A DNA stretch of 64,000 bases, taken from contig CM072347.1 of the NCBI GenBank assembly GCA_036874045.1, positions 4,590,501 to 4,654,500 on the forward strand, given 5' to 3'. Position numbers and translations under genes: made by a program. Positions 1 to 13,374 of the stretch are shown piece after piece (positions within the stretch are counted from its first letter, which is position 1; each line of letters opens with the position of its first letter). The DNA comes from Cymodocea nodosa (lineage: Eukaryota; Streptophyta; Magnoliopsida; Alismatales; Cymodoceaceae). The notes under the pieces are model-generated. The model had not been told where the DNA came from. It saw only the letters and a list, made by a program, of their open reading frames with translations, and ran no database searches.

Positions 1-1508
1 GGATAGAGACTTTTGATTTTTGGTATAGTTGCTTATACTACAGTTTATACATGTGGTTATGCCTGTTACAGTATATAGTATATTTGTTGATAAATGTATA
101 TAATCAACAAACTACACAGTTACAAATAGAATATAACACTGCCAATGTCTCAAGTATAGAAATTTCAGAAATACAAAATGAATTTATTATAGAACATTCT
201 TTCCTATAGAGACAATTGTTGTATAGATCAATCATAGACATAAATGTTGCTGATAGACAGATTAATATAGAGACTGTTGCTACTGAAATGTTTCCAAAAG
301 ATCAAATAAAGGAATTTCAGCAGATTATTGATACGACAATACCATAATTTTCAGACATTTATACTAGTTTTGATGGAAATTCCACTAGTTCTGAAAGATC
401 TGAAAATTTAGATACTACTGATAATGTTGAAACAAGTCCCAGATTAGAACATCATGACAGGAAAATACATAATCCTGAACAGAATTTAGATGAACATACA
501 TTATTATGGTTTAGAAATAGTTCCTGTTATGAAAAATTTTAGACATATAAAACTTTTACAGTTTTATATTCAAGACCAGTTAAGTTTGAAGGGATGGCAC
601 ATATACGAGAAATGTTTGAATTTCAAGGCTTGTTGACTCTACTTCCACAACAGCCAGGCCATCTTGTTATACCAGAACTTATAAGTTGTTTTTATTCAAA
701 CTTAACAATAGAAGAAGGTATTCCTGTTTCCAATATACAAGACTACGACATATATTTAACTCTAGATTTACTTTATCAAGTACTTGGTCTGAAAAATGAA
801 GGAGTTAAATTATCAGAAAGAAAACAGGTTTATCAGTTGGGATGGGATATTAAAAGTTTAGCCAAAGATCCAACTGCCAACAATCTAATGAGATTACTAA
901 ATGATTTAAATGGCCAAGTACATTTTATTGCAAAAATACTACATGCTTCATTCTTTCAAAGGTTTGGTCATGATACAGAAGTTGGCAGATGTTGTATTTA
1001 TGCTACATATGCATTAATTAACCATATATAGGTGAACTAGTATGATATTTTTATTTCTTATATCTTACATTTGCAGAGTAAATTATTTTATGGTGATACG
1101 ATTTTGAGAATTGTGGCAAGTCAAACAGATAATACATCTTAGCCATAGAAAAGATTAAAATCAAGATCTTTCTCTGTAAAGGAACTACAAAATAACAGGA
1201 AGTAGATATACCTGTAATTCGACAACAACAACAACAAGATCGACAAACTCAGTCACAACAGCAATAGTAACAATCAACACAATTTTTTGAACAATAGCAA
1301 CATACAAATATAAATACAGGTATACATATAGATACGCATACAAGTATAAATACAGACATATATATTGAATTTTTATAGCAACCATCACAAGTTTCACAAA
1401 ATGATTTAGATCAAGCAGTAATTGATCAGATAAATAGAGTAAGTACAGAAATTGTAAGGCAAATTTCAGATACTCTGATTAGTATTTTTCGAAGACAAAG
1501 AGGCTTGT
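1..1508 (+). pseudogene. Third ORF (env position) of element A, broken
   Basis: The best open stretch is 594-1031. It contains the motifs EMFEFQGLLTLLP, FYSNL and VLGLKNEGVKL, and aligns end to end with the third ORFs of B, C and E. These resemble the plant family named 'putative plant transposon protein' (inference from the motif pattern). Downstream, around 1200-1345, lies a glutamine-rich CAA/CAG stretch. The last part, near 1395-1508, has an amphipathic helix-like end (INRVSTEIVRQISDTL). No hydrophobic membrane segment is visible. This copy is clearly more divergent than those of family 2. It has a handful of breaks. Function unknown. Confidence 0.7.
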
Positions 1509-1724
1509 GATTATACAAATTATGTATTACATGATTTATTTATTGTAATTTGTTACCAAAAATATTATGTAAATTGTTTACTACGCTTAATGCTCATGTG
1601 ATTATTTTTCACAGTTTATGTTTAAATAGTTTATGCTTAATCCCCAAAAGTTATGCATGTTTAAAAATATCTTTTTGATTAATATATACTTAGTAAGGTT
1701 TTTCTTCCTTACATTTAAATGGCT

Positions 1725-1836
1725 TAATTACTAAAGAGGGAGAAGATAGATTATTTACTTTTTTATATTGCCAAAAAGGGGGAGAAGATAGATTATTTGT
1801 CTTATTAGGTTTCGACATCATAAAAAAGGGGGAGAT
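1725..1836 (+). other. Triplicated polypurine tract before the 3' LTR of A
   Basis: Three purine runs of the form AAAGGGGGAGA occur near 1733, 1775 and 1825. The first two are followed by the same GATAGATTATTT sequence. The third directly abuts the LTR and is the expected plus-strand primer; the other two look like local duplications. Confidence 0.7.
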
Positions 1837-3086
1837 TGTTAGGAATTTTGTTTTGATGATATGTGCTTTATTAAAGTTTTTAAATAAGTCTACATAATAT
1901 TCTCTAAGTATAATTGTCACGTAATTAAATGTTAATAGGTTATCGGAAAGTTTCATTTTTATTTCGGATAGTTAACTTTTGGATAGTTGAAGTGTTTGAA
2001 GAGTTAGATTTTTGATAGTTAAACTTTTAGATAGTTAACGTTTCATTTTTGTCGAATAGTTTATGTTAAAAACTCGTATAGTTAAGTTATCTACATGTGT
2101 GTTTTTAATGTTTTAAGTTGTCACATGTTTTCCATGTGTGTTCGATAATGAAAATCGAATAGTTAGATAACTATTCGAGTTTTTATATGCATGGATAGAT
2201 AAGTCTTCGAGTTTTATAAAATGACTAACGAACAGATGAGTTTTCTATGTTTAGTCACGTGTTTTGTAGGTGCAAAAACTCAAAGAGTTATAGATAAGTA
2301 TTTGAGTTTTTACAGGACTTAAAGGATAAGTGTTTGATTAAATTGAAGAGTTAGAAGATATTCTATAAGACTCTAGGAAGATAAAGTTTCAGTGAATCTA
2401 CGAGTGGAGATCATGGAAATTCAAAATGATAGTGGAGAAAGTGGAAACTCAAAAAGATAGTAATTTGGATTAAAGAAAAAATTAGTACGTGGATTATGGA
2501 TTAAGTGGATGAACATACTGAACGTGAAGACATAGTTCGACTACTAATAAAGAGTACGAGCTACATTACAAACAAGGATCTCAATCTCAATAACCAAGTT
2601 TGAATATTCAATTTGGATCCCTAACTGAAAAGTTAAGTTTGAATATTCATATCCTGAAAAGTTAAGTTTGAATATTCATATCCTGAAAAATTCTCCAACA
2701 TCAGAAGAAGTTTGAAATTCCAAGCAATTTCAGAAAAGGAGCAGCAAACGTAAGAAGTCTGGAAATTCGACAACTAGAGAAGAAGAGATACAAAAGCTGA
2801 GCAAAAAGAAGGAAATGAGCTATGTGCATAAAGATCAGGTTTTATACAATTTGAAATTAGTTTTGAATAAGAACTTCATTTTTCTATTTGAATTGTATAT
2901 CAAACATTATTGTATCAAAATCGTCAAGAAGAGAATTGAGCTTAAAAGATATTGTGAATTCTATCTTTAAAGTTTATAAAGAATAGAATTTCATTTACCA
3001 GTGTTTTGTACTCTTGTTTTATCTGTTGGCATTTTAATTACTAAAGACACAATTCACCCCCCCTCTTGTGATACAACGATCCTACA
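1837..3086 (+). repeat. 3' LTR of element A (family 1, about 1.25 kb)
   Basis: It begins TGTTAGGAATTTTG and ends CAACGATCCTACA, with TG...CA termini. The U3 part carries repeated GGATAGTTA/GAATAGTTA and TTCGAGTTTT motifs and a CACGTG box near 2256. A 29-bp direct duplication lies at 2626-2683. The same LTR, split by element F, is seen in G. Confidence 0.9.
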
Positions 3087-4239
3087 GACTAGCTGTTAAA
3101 TAAAGTAATGAACCAATCATACTTCTATATTGTTTTATATCTATAGAGTTTCCAGAGTTATCTTTATCCAACTTAGTGATAATACTCATTGGTATATTTT
3201 TCATTTTAGTGTTGTCTAGTCCAAACCTTTTTAATAAATCTTGAGTATATTTTTTTTATGAAATAAAAGTACCATTTTCTAACTACTTAATTTGTAAGTC
3301 TAGAAAAAATGATAGTTCACCCATCATACTCATTTCAACTTGATTAGTCATGTCATTTGAAAAAGACTCAACCAATTTTTCATTTGTTACTCCAAATATA
3401 ATGTCATCTACATAGATTTGAATTACTAATATATCTTTCTCGACTTTCTTGATAAAGAGGGTATGATTTTCCTTTCCCATAGAATACCCTTTTTTGATAA
3501 GAAATTTAGATAACCTCTCATACCAAGACCTAGGGGCTTGTTTAAGGCCATATAGTGCCTTTTTAAGCTTGTAAACATACTCGAGATGTTTTGAATCTTC
3601 AAAACCTAGAGGTTGTTTTACATAAACTTCTTCTTTTATATATCCATTTAAAAAAGCAGTCTTAACATCTATTTGATATAATTTGAAATCCATGTAACAA
3701 GCATATGCTAACAAAATTCGTATTGATTCTAGTCTAGCAATAAGAGCAAATGTTTCATCATAGCCAATTCCTTCCTCTTGCTTGTAACCTTGAGCAACTA
3801 ACCTAGCTTAATTTTTAACTATATGTCCATCCAATCTACTTTGTTTCTAAATACCCACCTTATTCCTATTACAGACTGATTTTCAAGGGGTGGAACTAGA
3901 TCCCATACCTTAGTTCTTATAAATTGATTTAGCTCATCTTGCATAGCTAAATATCAAAATTCATCTTCTAAGGCATCTTTAGTTTTCTTAGGTTCTAGTA
4001 AAGAAACAAATGAATAAGCATAACAAATCTTGACTACTGATGACCGAGTCCTAACACCTTGATTAGGATCACCTATTATCTAATCAATAGGATGAGGTGA
4101 AGCATAACGCCAATTTCTATGTTGTTCCACATTTTCCATAGGCATGACATTCATTTCTTCTAAATCTTCATCATTCAACTTTATATTTCTTAGTCCATCA
4201 GATAATCTCTCAATTTCTCTATCAACATCATTTGATACC
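3087..4239 (-). mobile_element. Element J: reverse-transcriptase segment of a family 1 SIRE-like copia
   Basis: A minus-strand fragment flanked by A on the left and the K LTR on the right. Its longest open stretch (3283-3714) reads as copia reverse transcriptase, with [10 protein letters not shown]-type (here [11 protein letters not shown]), [19 protein letters not shown] and [10 protein letters not shown] motifs. To the right it runs into the region between integrase and reverse transcriptase (about 3740-4239, including MVPNDVDREIERLSDG-like sequence). It is very close to the same region of G (60064-60401). It is a broken fossil with several breaks, and the oldest layer of the left arm. Confidence 0.85.
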
Positions 4240-4887
4240 TGTAAGGAAATTTGTTGTATTTAAAATTAAAATGTGAAAATCCCAAATTTTACATTTATAA
4301 ACTGCAAGTGTTTGGTGCCTATTATATTAACCATATGCAAGAGCAAGTCGAACCACAAGGAGCTTGTCTTAAACAAATTTTAGGAAATAAATGTTTAGCA
4401 AATTATTCACATCATTAAAGTCAAAATGAAAACTCTAATTATAGATTAATAAGTAAAAATTACATAATTACAATGAAGACTTCAAATATTGCCTAAAATC
4501 CAATAAGATCCTAAGGTTAAACCCTAGGAAACTAAAGAAAATCAATGAGTTTCGTCCCTGAAATTACAAAAATTAAGTTTAATTTCTAACTCTTCTTACA
4601 TCCAACTTGGACTTTGATATGAGTCGGTGCTTGGTGAAAATGACTTCCCTTCCTACGACGCGATCACTCCTCATAGTGGTTGTTAATCATCATGTTTGGC
4701 TCGGAATCGACCCAACATCCAGAAAGTATCCTTTGATGGTTGATAAAGACTTCAAATGACTTACTTGTTGACTTATCTATAAAACACATGAAATAAAAAA
4801 ATAACTTGTAAGCTTATAACACTAACACAACGCATTACCTTAGTGTACATTCAAGTAACTTAATGCATATAGTTATGTTAACTTAAC
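4240..4887 (-). repeat. Element K LTR, left portion (gypsy-like)
   Basis: It starts TGTAAGG directly after the J sequence atacc. Positions 4295-4345 resemble the LTR of F (TTTTACATTTATAA followed by GGTGCCTATTATATT), a pattern common in Athila-type LTRs. From about 4800 the sequence instead resembles the U3 of family 2 copia LTRs. It is interrupted at 4887 by element C and resumes at 36795 after a ttaac/ttaat target duplication. The combined LTR is about 1.5 kb. No coding sequence is seen. Confidence 0.65.
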
Positions 4888-6398
4888 TATAGGATTGTAT
4901 GACTACACAAGAGGGGGGTGAATTGTGTTTTTCAATTTTTTCCGATTATAATTGAAACTTCAAAACTCAAAAACAAGTTGAGACATTGCTTTTATAAAAT
5001 CATTTTATTCAATGTTTCAATTACAATATACAATTCAATTCTCCTCAGAAATTGTAGATGCAATTATATATCGATACCATGTTTCATCTATAGTGAACTA
5101 ACATGCGGAATTTAAAATATTTCTCCCTGTTTGAGATCTTTCTTCTTCTTCTTCTTTTTCTTTTTCAACAATTCTTTAGTGATGAATATCTTGTCTTTCT
5201 CTACTTCATTGAATTTTCTTTCTCCTAATACTTCAGATCTTTAGTGACATAAATCTGACCTTTTCTGCTTCATTAAATTTTCTTTCATCTGAGAGCTTTT
5301 CCTCAAAGAGTGTTTTTGATCCCTGAAAATATTTTTCGTTTGGTGTGTAGGGATAGTTTGATCAACGAGAATTCTATGCCTTTTATACTGTATCTTCATT
5401 TCATGCATATCCTTTATGTTTAATCACTGCTAGTTTTCCACTTCTTCACGTCTTCTCTTTTTCCTTCATCAAAATACATACATTTTGACCCACGTTTACA
5501 TTTCAAATTTTCTTTAATCATCAATCCTAGATCTCTGAAAAATTTCCTACAAAATAAACTTTCTCGTCCAAAATTTTTCATCAAGTATAATAATAAGTCG
5601 TTACTTTAATGTTAACTAAACGAGTAACACAAGTAGATATATAACTTAACGTTTCTAACTTAATGAGTTCCTCATGTGACAACTCACGTGATAAGTACTG
5701 TAGCTAACTCAACAAACTAAGTCCATGGTGTTACGCTAACTCAACGAACTAGCTTCGTGGTGTTACGATAACTTAACGAACCAGTGATAAACAAATGTTT
5801 TTATAATAAGAATTTTACCACGTGCAAAAATAACAACTTAAGTTCCTAATGTGTTGCCTTAGTGTTTAATATAGCAACTCAACGCATTTAGTTATGTTAA
5901 CTTAACGAGTTAAACATGTGCATCTCACGTGATACAATATAAGATTCGTAACCTTTAATTTCACCACATGTACAACACTAACTTAACGAGTTCGTCTCTT
6001 CTTTTACTCACTAACTTAACGAGTTCTCACGTGACCTATTTTAACCTTTAAGCCTCTAACTTAACGAGTTCTCACGTGACCTCTATACAAATAACACTCT
6101 AACTTAATGAGTTGTTTAAACGTGCACTGTTCATGATATAGAAGATATAACTTTAAAACATATCATGCTTTTCAATAAAAACATATGTTATCTTAACATT
6201 TAGTTAAATGAGAAATTAATGCAACGAAATGACTAGTTATTTAACAATATAATTTCAGATCCAATATAGACAAGTATTTATATTAGTAAGCTTTTTCTAT
6301 ATTAATTGATGTTTTTAATTTCTTTTCATAAGCAATAGTAATTAAGCAAATATGATTACTTTCATTTAGCACACATCATCAAAACAAAATACTTAACA
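4888..6398 (-). repeat. 3' LTR of element C (family 2)
   Basis: Reads TATAGGATTGTATG at the left (family consensus TGTAGGATCGTATGG) and ends ACTTAACA at 6398, followed by the purine tract. The minus-strand TATA box is at 5379-5387 (CCTTTTATA on the plus strand). The U3 half (about 5600-6120) holds repeated TAACTTAACGAGTT units next to CACGTG. Confidence 0.85.
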
Positions 6399-6958
6399 AT
6401 TTCCCCCTTTTTGATGATGACAAAACCATATTAAATCAATTATGAAATATATTTAACTCAATAAAGCACTTTCATTGTGTTAACTTTTAATTCAACAAAC
6501 AAGTTTGTTGACTTAAGTTCACTTAAGCTTATTTCTATTGTTTATGTCAAATTCACCTCTCAAAGATAAAACTTTCAGATGTTAATAAGTACATAAGTAT
6601 CTTTCAGATTTTAATAACCATATAATTATCTTTCAAATTACATTATCATCTGTCAGATTACAATAACCACTTAAATATTAGATTACAATAACCACTTAAA
6701 TATCATCTCCCTTTATAATATATGCAATTAAAATCATAATCATCTTCTTCTTTTGAATTTATAACATTTCTCCCCCTTTTTTTCATTAATCAAAAAGATG
6801 ATTACACAGTATATAAATCAAGAGATAAGTGTATACTGCTCAACTTTTTGTAAACATAAATAAGAATTGAACCAATTATAGAAAAAAATGTATTGTTCAA
6901 ATAATCAAACAATAAATACAACATTACATTCTGTATTCAGAAACAAGCAAACAGACAG
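6399..6958 (-). other. Polypurine tracts and 3' untranslated region of C
   Basis: The primary purine tract (plus strand TTCCCCCTTTTTGATGATG) abuts the LTR at 6399. A second, similar tract lies near 6772-6782. The stretch between is non-coding and AT-rich. Confidence 0.75.
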
Positions 6959-9280
6959 TTATCTATCCCTCCTAAGTATATCACTTATAGCATTACATAT
7001 TTTATCTCCTAGATGCCTAATATCATTTTTAATGTCGTTAAGCACATCATCTAGGGAAGGAGGTAGCTGGGGTTGCTGTTCTACTTGATTTGAATAACTT
7101 TGCTATTGTGTTTGAATCTGTTATGTACATTCTATTGGTTGTTGTTGTTATTGATGAGGTTGAGGTTGATGCATGGCCTAGAATTTTTGCAAATCTTTAA
7201 CACGAAAAGCTCTCATGCCTTTAGTTTCAGAGGGTCAGTTGGATAAATTCAATTAGTTTGCAAGAAGTCTACATATAGCATCACCAAAAAATAACTTTGA
7301 ACTCATATGGTGTAGTTGAGAAATGAAAACATCAAACCAATTGATTTGAATTCTATTCATCAAACCATAAGTTGCATATAAACAGCTTTTGTTGACTTCC
7401 ATATTATGTCCGACTCTCTGAAATAAATTGGCATGCAATATATTTGCAATAAACCTTGCCTCTACATTCAAATTTTCCATTAACCTCATTTCAATATATA
7501 CATTTGGAATCTTTGATAGCGAGTGAATGTCCCATTCCAGTTGTCTAACCATGTCAAATTTGTTTGTAACAACAACACCTTCATTTTTTAATCCCAAAAC
7601 TTCAAAAATTAATTCAAGAGAAAATGTGAACTCTTGTTGATTTATTTGAGTTGTCAGTATATTGTCATTCTTGACCAGATTGCTGAAAAAGGTTGCAATT
7701 AGCTCTTTATATTGCTTCCATTTTGTTCCAACTGGCAAGAATTGAATTAGGCCTTGAAACTCAAATAGATCTCTTATTTCCATCAAATTTTTGAATTTTA
7801 TTGGACGAGCATGTAGAATTTGACATGTAATCAGATTATTGTATTTCTGTAATGCTTCCTCAGATCTAAAATGAATTGAATTACCTTGAATTTGTAATAC
7901 TATACACAAAGAAGGTGATACCTGAAGCCTTGATTTAGAGTTTAATTCATCTTCAAGAACCTCTTCTTCAAAATGAATGTCATGTTGTTCCTCTATGAAC
8001 ATATTTTCTTGAAGCTGCATATGTAAGCTTGATTCTCTAGCTTCAACATTATAAGGAACATCTTCAATATGCTCAACATTCATTAGTTCAGTCTCAATAG
8101 AATGGTCAGAGTTCAATTTTTCAACAAATTCTACAACTAGTGTATCTGTCTATAATTGTTCATTTTGTTCAACAGATATCTCCATTGATACATGCTGTGA
8201 ATTCTTAGACTCTACTTTTATAGATTCTGAAGAAGGTTGATTGACATTAAGCTCTTCTAGAGTCTTAACTTTTTCAATATCCACTACTCCAAACAATTCA
8301 GCTGGTGAACTAGTTACTGCCTCAACATTGTCAATTATATCTGCAACAACTTGTTCTATGTCAGTTGCCTAATGCTCTGATTTTTCAATTTCTACATCAT
8401 CAGGGCTCGAACGAATAGAAAAACTTGAACTCATATTTGACTTGGATTTCTTTTCAAGTTTTCTAGCAAGAGAAAATAAAGTCTCATTATCTTCATCAGT
8501 TTCTGTATGCTCAGAACTGATGAGTTTTTCAGATACACTAGAAGGAACAATGTCTAGACATACATTGTCCTTCAAAAATAAATGCTCATCTGATTTTTCT
8601 TTTCCAACAGACTTTGTTTTCTTAGACATAATTTTCCTGACTTTTCTTCTTCTATAATAAGTCAGTCTTTCTACTTCAAGTATTGCTATTTTCTTTTGAA
8701 ATTGTTTCATAAAAGTTTTTTGGTTTAATTCTTCTAAGGCACTTTCTATTGCTACTGCCTTTCGAAGACCTTCAACTTTTCTTTTATCCACAACAATATT
8801 TGTTTATTTTTCTATTGAATACAAAGGAGTAGGAATAGTAGATTCATGTTCTTCCTCAAATACATGTAATCTTGTATTGTTTATGGGTATTTGAGGAATT
8901 CTAGTTGATGTACCTAAATCTTTTTCCAAATATTTTGCATACTATTCTAAAAATGCAATTTCAACACACTTCATTCTATATTCTCTATCAAACTTGCTTT
9001 AAATACCCATGTATTTTATACTTTCATTAGTGTTTTGAAGTTCTAATCTAACTTCATTCAGTATTCCTTTAGGAAAGAAGTATTCAATATAAATTTTTGC
9101 TAACCTTTTGTCCACTAGAAGTATTTTTTTAAACCAAGCTCGTGGAACTTCATCATGGTCTATTTCTTTTCCTTTTCCATCTCCTCTACCTTTGCCTTTT
9201 TCTCTGCCACAACCCTTGTAAAACTTAGAGACCATCGTGGCAAGTTGTAACAGCAACAAGTAGGAAAGATTTTCAGACAA
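6959..9280 (-). pseudogene. Third ORF (env position) of element C, broken
   Basis: Open stretches at 8999-9280, 8369-8791 and 7253-8116 follow each other in the same order as in B. The start region has a basic Gly/Lys-rich patch (GRGDGKGKEI) then VPRAWFKKILLVDKRLAKIY. The middle is acidic and charged (SEHTETDEDNETLFSLARKLEKK). The conserved C-terminal domain carries FRSEEALQKYNNLITCQILH, LMEIRDLFEFQGLIQFLP, FEVLGLKNEGVVV and HANLFQRVGHNMEVNKSCLY. The extreme end, near 6959-7090, matches B's ILRRGR-type end. About four or five breaks are seen. No signal peptide or membrane helix is evident. It lies where SIRE elements carry an envelope-like ORF. Confidence 0.75.
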
Positions 9281-10740
9281 AGTTTATGAATAACCTAAGT
9301 GCCTGTGTAATAAGTGTTTAAATAGGGTTTTAGGTGACTAACTCAACGTATAGAGAAGTCGGGTTTGGATTTTAAATGAATATTGAATATAGTTTATTCA
9401 AGCAAGGTACTTGAAATATTTAAGCATAACTCATTGAGTTAATTAACCTAACGAGTAAAACACTTGTCTAGAGGTAGTTTTACACGTTACCTTACATAAT
9501 ATAACATTCAGTTAGTACACTTTACCAAAAATAAGTTTCGTATGCTTTCAATTGAAACCTTTTGAAGACAACACACAAGCTAAACCTTAACATTTATAAC
9601 ATCATCTTGAGAACATTGTGAACTATTCTAATATTCTTTTTATGAATCTAAAATAGTTTGTTTGTCTTTTAATCTGTTTTGGACATTGTTATTCCTCCCC
9701 TTACAAATATACTTCAAATATATTCAATTACATACACAATATATTTGTATAAAATAGATGTTAATTATAACTACACTTTAAATTCTCTTTTTAGACGATT
9801 TCTGTCATCCTTAATTCATCAAAAATGATTTCAAGAATCAACTTCATTCGTATATGAATCAAAACATAACTTTAAACTTAATATGATTAACAAAAGAAGA
9901 ATAAAGGAATGTATCTCAAATAAACATTTTCAAAAGTACTAATTTTGATTCAACAAATCAACAGTCATATTAGTAGAAACCATATTCGATTCAAAGATCT
10001 TTGTAATTAATGAAACAACTTTTATCATTTCAAAACAATAAATATTGATAATTTTCTTTAAAAGTTAGTTTGAAAAGTTTGAATCATACAAGAGCTTTCT
10101 AATGTACCCATGTAATGAGCTTTCAGTTAACAATCCCAAGTCTGATCGGGACCTTAGGTTGCCAAATTTAAAGAATCCTTTTTGAGGACAATAATCCTTA
10201 CATACCTATTTGCTCAAGCACAAAAGACTCGTGATCAAATTGATCAATAAACTCTCAAAGATTTTTACTTTGTAAGAACTTTTCATTCTAAGCATAGTAT
10301 ATATGTATTTCATTAATACAGATGCAATAAAAACACAAATCTCATACAATTTTTACGTCTATGATTTTACTGAAAATATGAATTAGTTTAAATAAGCTCA
10401 TACTTTTGATTAGTAGTTTAAGATGATTTACATATAAATTATTCTACAAGTTTAATCAATCAAGTCAAATTCATGCATGATCATATGTACTTTCATTGAT
10501 CCAAAGAAAACATTTAATCAAAATTTTAGGATTCCAGAGGTATTTAATGTTTTTCATTTATAGTTCCACTTAAAATTTTGAAAACCATCAAATTTGACAA
10601 AATACGTAAAATCAATAAGATACTATTATAATATTACAATAAATACATAGTATCTTATGCAGTAATTTAGATATTACTTAGATATTTATGATAAGTATAT
10701 AATATCTATGAGGTAAACAACATTATCAACAAAATTTATC
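9281..10740 (-). other. Spacer between RNaseH and third ORF in C
   Basis: About 1.46 kb without coding sequence, yet clearly alignable with the spacers of B (17481-19044) and E (28986-30530). A central pyrimidine run on the plus strand near 9690-9700 (TCCTCCCCTTACAAATATA) is a purine tract in the element's sense. A short region near 9300-9500 repeats TAACTCAACG/AACCTAACGAG motifs typical of the LTR. Confidence 0.7.
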
Positions 10741-13374
10741 TTTTTATGGAGTTTAAGCATTTTACACATCACATAGCCTACAAATACCTAAATTTAATCT
10801 TATGTTGCAAAATGTATTTTCATCTAGAGGTTTTGTAAATATATCAGCTAATTGATTTTTACTAGACATAAATCCTAATTTAATTTTTCCTTTAATTACG
10901 TTATCTCTTAGAAAATGATGTCTAACCTCTATATGTTTTGCTCTAGAGTGTAATACAGGATTTTTGGAAAGATTTATTGTAGAACTGCTATCACAATAAA
11001 TCTCAGTTGTATCATAAGATAATCCAAAATCTTCTAAAGTTTGCCTTATCCACATAATCTGAGTGCAACATAGTGCAACAGCAACATATTCAGCTTCTAT
11101 AGTAGAAAGTGCTACATAGTTTTGCTTTTTACTAAACCATGACACCAAATTATTTCCCAATAATTGACATGTGCCACTGGTACTTTTCCTATCAGATTTA
11201 GAATTTGCATAATCAACACCAGTATATCCTATAAGATTTATTGAATTATCCTTATAATAATACAGACCAAAGTTTTTAGTTCCTTATATATATCTAAATA
11301 TTCTTTTAACAACAATTGAGTGTGATTCTTTAGGATTAGATTGAAATCTAGCACAAGCACACACAACAAACATAATATTAGGTCTACTAGTTGTCAAATA
11401 AAGTAAAGAACCAATCATACTTCTGTATTTTCTTTGATCTATTGATTTTCCTATGTCATCAATATCTAACTTTAAAGTACTCATAGGAGTTCCTCGAATC
11501 CTTGTATCATTAAAATTAAATTTCTTAAGCATTTCATCTGCATATTTTTCCTGATTTAAAAATATACCCTTATCCATTTGCTTAATTTGAAGTCTTAGAA
11601 AATATGAAAGTTCTCCTATCATACTCATCTCAAACTAACTAGCCATTTCTTAAGAAAATATTTTTATCAGTTTTTTAGTAGTTGCTCCTAAGATTATATC
11701 ATCCACATATATTTAAACAACAATCTGATCTTTATCATCCTTTTTGATAAAAAGAGTATGGTCTACTTTTCCCATGATATAACCTTGTTCTATTAGAAAA
11801 GTAGATAACCTTTCATACCACGATTTAGGTGCTTGCTTCAAACCATATAAGGCTTTCTTCAATTTATACACATAGTTAGGATTTTTAATATCTTCAAATC
11901 TAGGTGGTTGTTTTACATAAACTTCTTCATTAATTAAACCATTTAGAAATGCACTCTTGACATCCATTTGATATTGTTTAAAATCCATATAACAAGCATA
12001 GACCAATAATATTCTAATACTTTCTAACCTAGCCATAGGAGCAAATGTTTCATCATAATCTAGTCTTTCTTCCTATGTATACCCTTATGCAACTAATCTA
12101 GCTTTGTTCCTTATAACTTGACTAGTCTCATTAGTATTGTTTCTAAAGATCTACTTTGTACCTATTATGGACTGATGTTCTGGTAGAGAGACTAATTCCC
12201 AAACATCATTTTTGATGAATTGATTTAGTTCTTCTTTCATTGCCACTATCCAATTTTCATCAGATAATGCTTCTTCTGTATTCTTTGGTTCCACCATAGA
12301 AACAAACATACACATACTATTTAAATTTACTGAAGCTCTAGTTTTAACTCCCTCATTAATATTACCAATAACTTGAGTGATGGGATGTGATGAAGAATAA
12401 CACCAATTTCTCTGATTTTCCTTAATATTCTCATCAACATCTGAAGGTACATCACTTTCATCATTAGTTTGATCATTTAAGTTCATATTTTTGATTTCTC
12501 AGATAAATCTTCAATCTCTTTATTGATCTTTAGTTTTTTTGGGAAATTGATCATATCATTATTATCAGCTTTATATTAAGATTTTTTAAATGAATTTTCA
12601 TTGAAGCTTACATGAAGGGTTTCTTCAAATAGTTCTAGAAGTCATATTATATACTCTATAGGCTTTACTTCTAGTAGAGTAACCTACAAAAATTCCTTCA
12701 TCCGCTTTGGCTTGAAATTTATCCCTTTTATCTTTAGTATTAAGAATAAAACACTTACAGCCAAATGGTTTCATATAGGAAATTTTTGGAACCCTATCAA
12801 ACATAATTTCAAGAGGAGTTTTATTAACATAGGGTCTCAAGTGGCTTTTGTTAATAACATAACAAGCTGTATTCACTACTTCAGCCCAAATATTTTGAGG
12901 TAAATTATGTTCATTTAACATAGTTCTAGCCATTTTCTGAAGTGATCTATTCTTTCTCTCAACAACACCATTTTGAGACGGTGTTCTTGGAAAAGAAAAT
13001 TTGTGATCAATGCCATGATCTATATAGTAATTATCCATTTGATCATTATCAAATTCAGTACCATGATCACTCCTGAGTTTTTGAACAAAGACACTTTGTT
13101 CATTTTGAACAAGATTGCAAAACATTTTAAATTTTTCAAAAACTTCTGTTTTAGACGCTAGAAAATATACCCAAGTGTATCTAGAGAAGTCATCTACTAA
13201 AACAAATACATACCCTTTACCACCAAGACTCATGATTCTTGTTGGTCCAAATAAATCCATATGTATAAGTTCTAAGACTCTCTTGCTTGATATATCAATT
13301 TTGGATTTAAAAGAGTTTTTATGAAGTTTACCTAACTCACATGCATCACACATAAAGTCCTTTGAGTATTTAAT
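10741..13374 (-). pseudogene. Pol of C: integrase, reverse transcriptase and RNaseH fossil
   Basis: RNaseH is at 10762-11160 ([42 protein letters not shown]). RT is at 11284-12036 ([39 protein letters not shown]). The linker is at 12151-12486 (EEALSDENWIVAMKEELNQF). The integrase core is at 12625-13374, with HMDLFGPTR, LRSDHGTEFDND and NGVVERKNRSLQKM giving the D, D and E of the catalytic triad. Lineage SIRE/Maximus by motif pattern. The right end is cut by the insertion of B. Several breaks. Confidence 0.85.

Larger units (their letters stand above)
1..3086 (+). mobile_element. Element A: 3' part of a SIRE-like Ty1/copia element, family 1
   Basis: This is the right-hand part of a plus-strand element whose left part lies outside the window. 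In order it shows the tail of the third ORF, a polypurine-rich stretch and a full 3' LTR. It is inserted in the polymerase region of element J, which resumes at 3087. The presumed duplicated target on the right is gacta (3087-3091); the left copy is outside the window. Its LTR matches that of element G (39546-40001 plus 50953-51733), which defines family 1. The coding part is broken in several places. Age cannot be estimated because only one LTR is present. Confidence 0.85.

Noticed and set aside
1185-1397. Hydrophobic tyrosine/leucine-rich minus-strand frame
   Set aside because: Antisense of a CAA/CAG-rich and ATA-rich stretch; composition artefact.
4918-5115. Short plus-strand frame at the LTR end (also 25952-26155)
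   Set aside because: Lies within family 2 LTRs antisense to the element; no protein-like conservation beyond the LTR itself.
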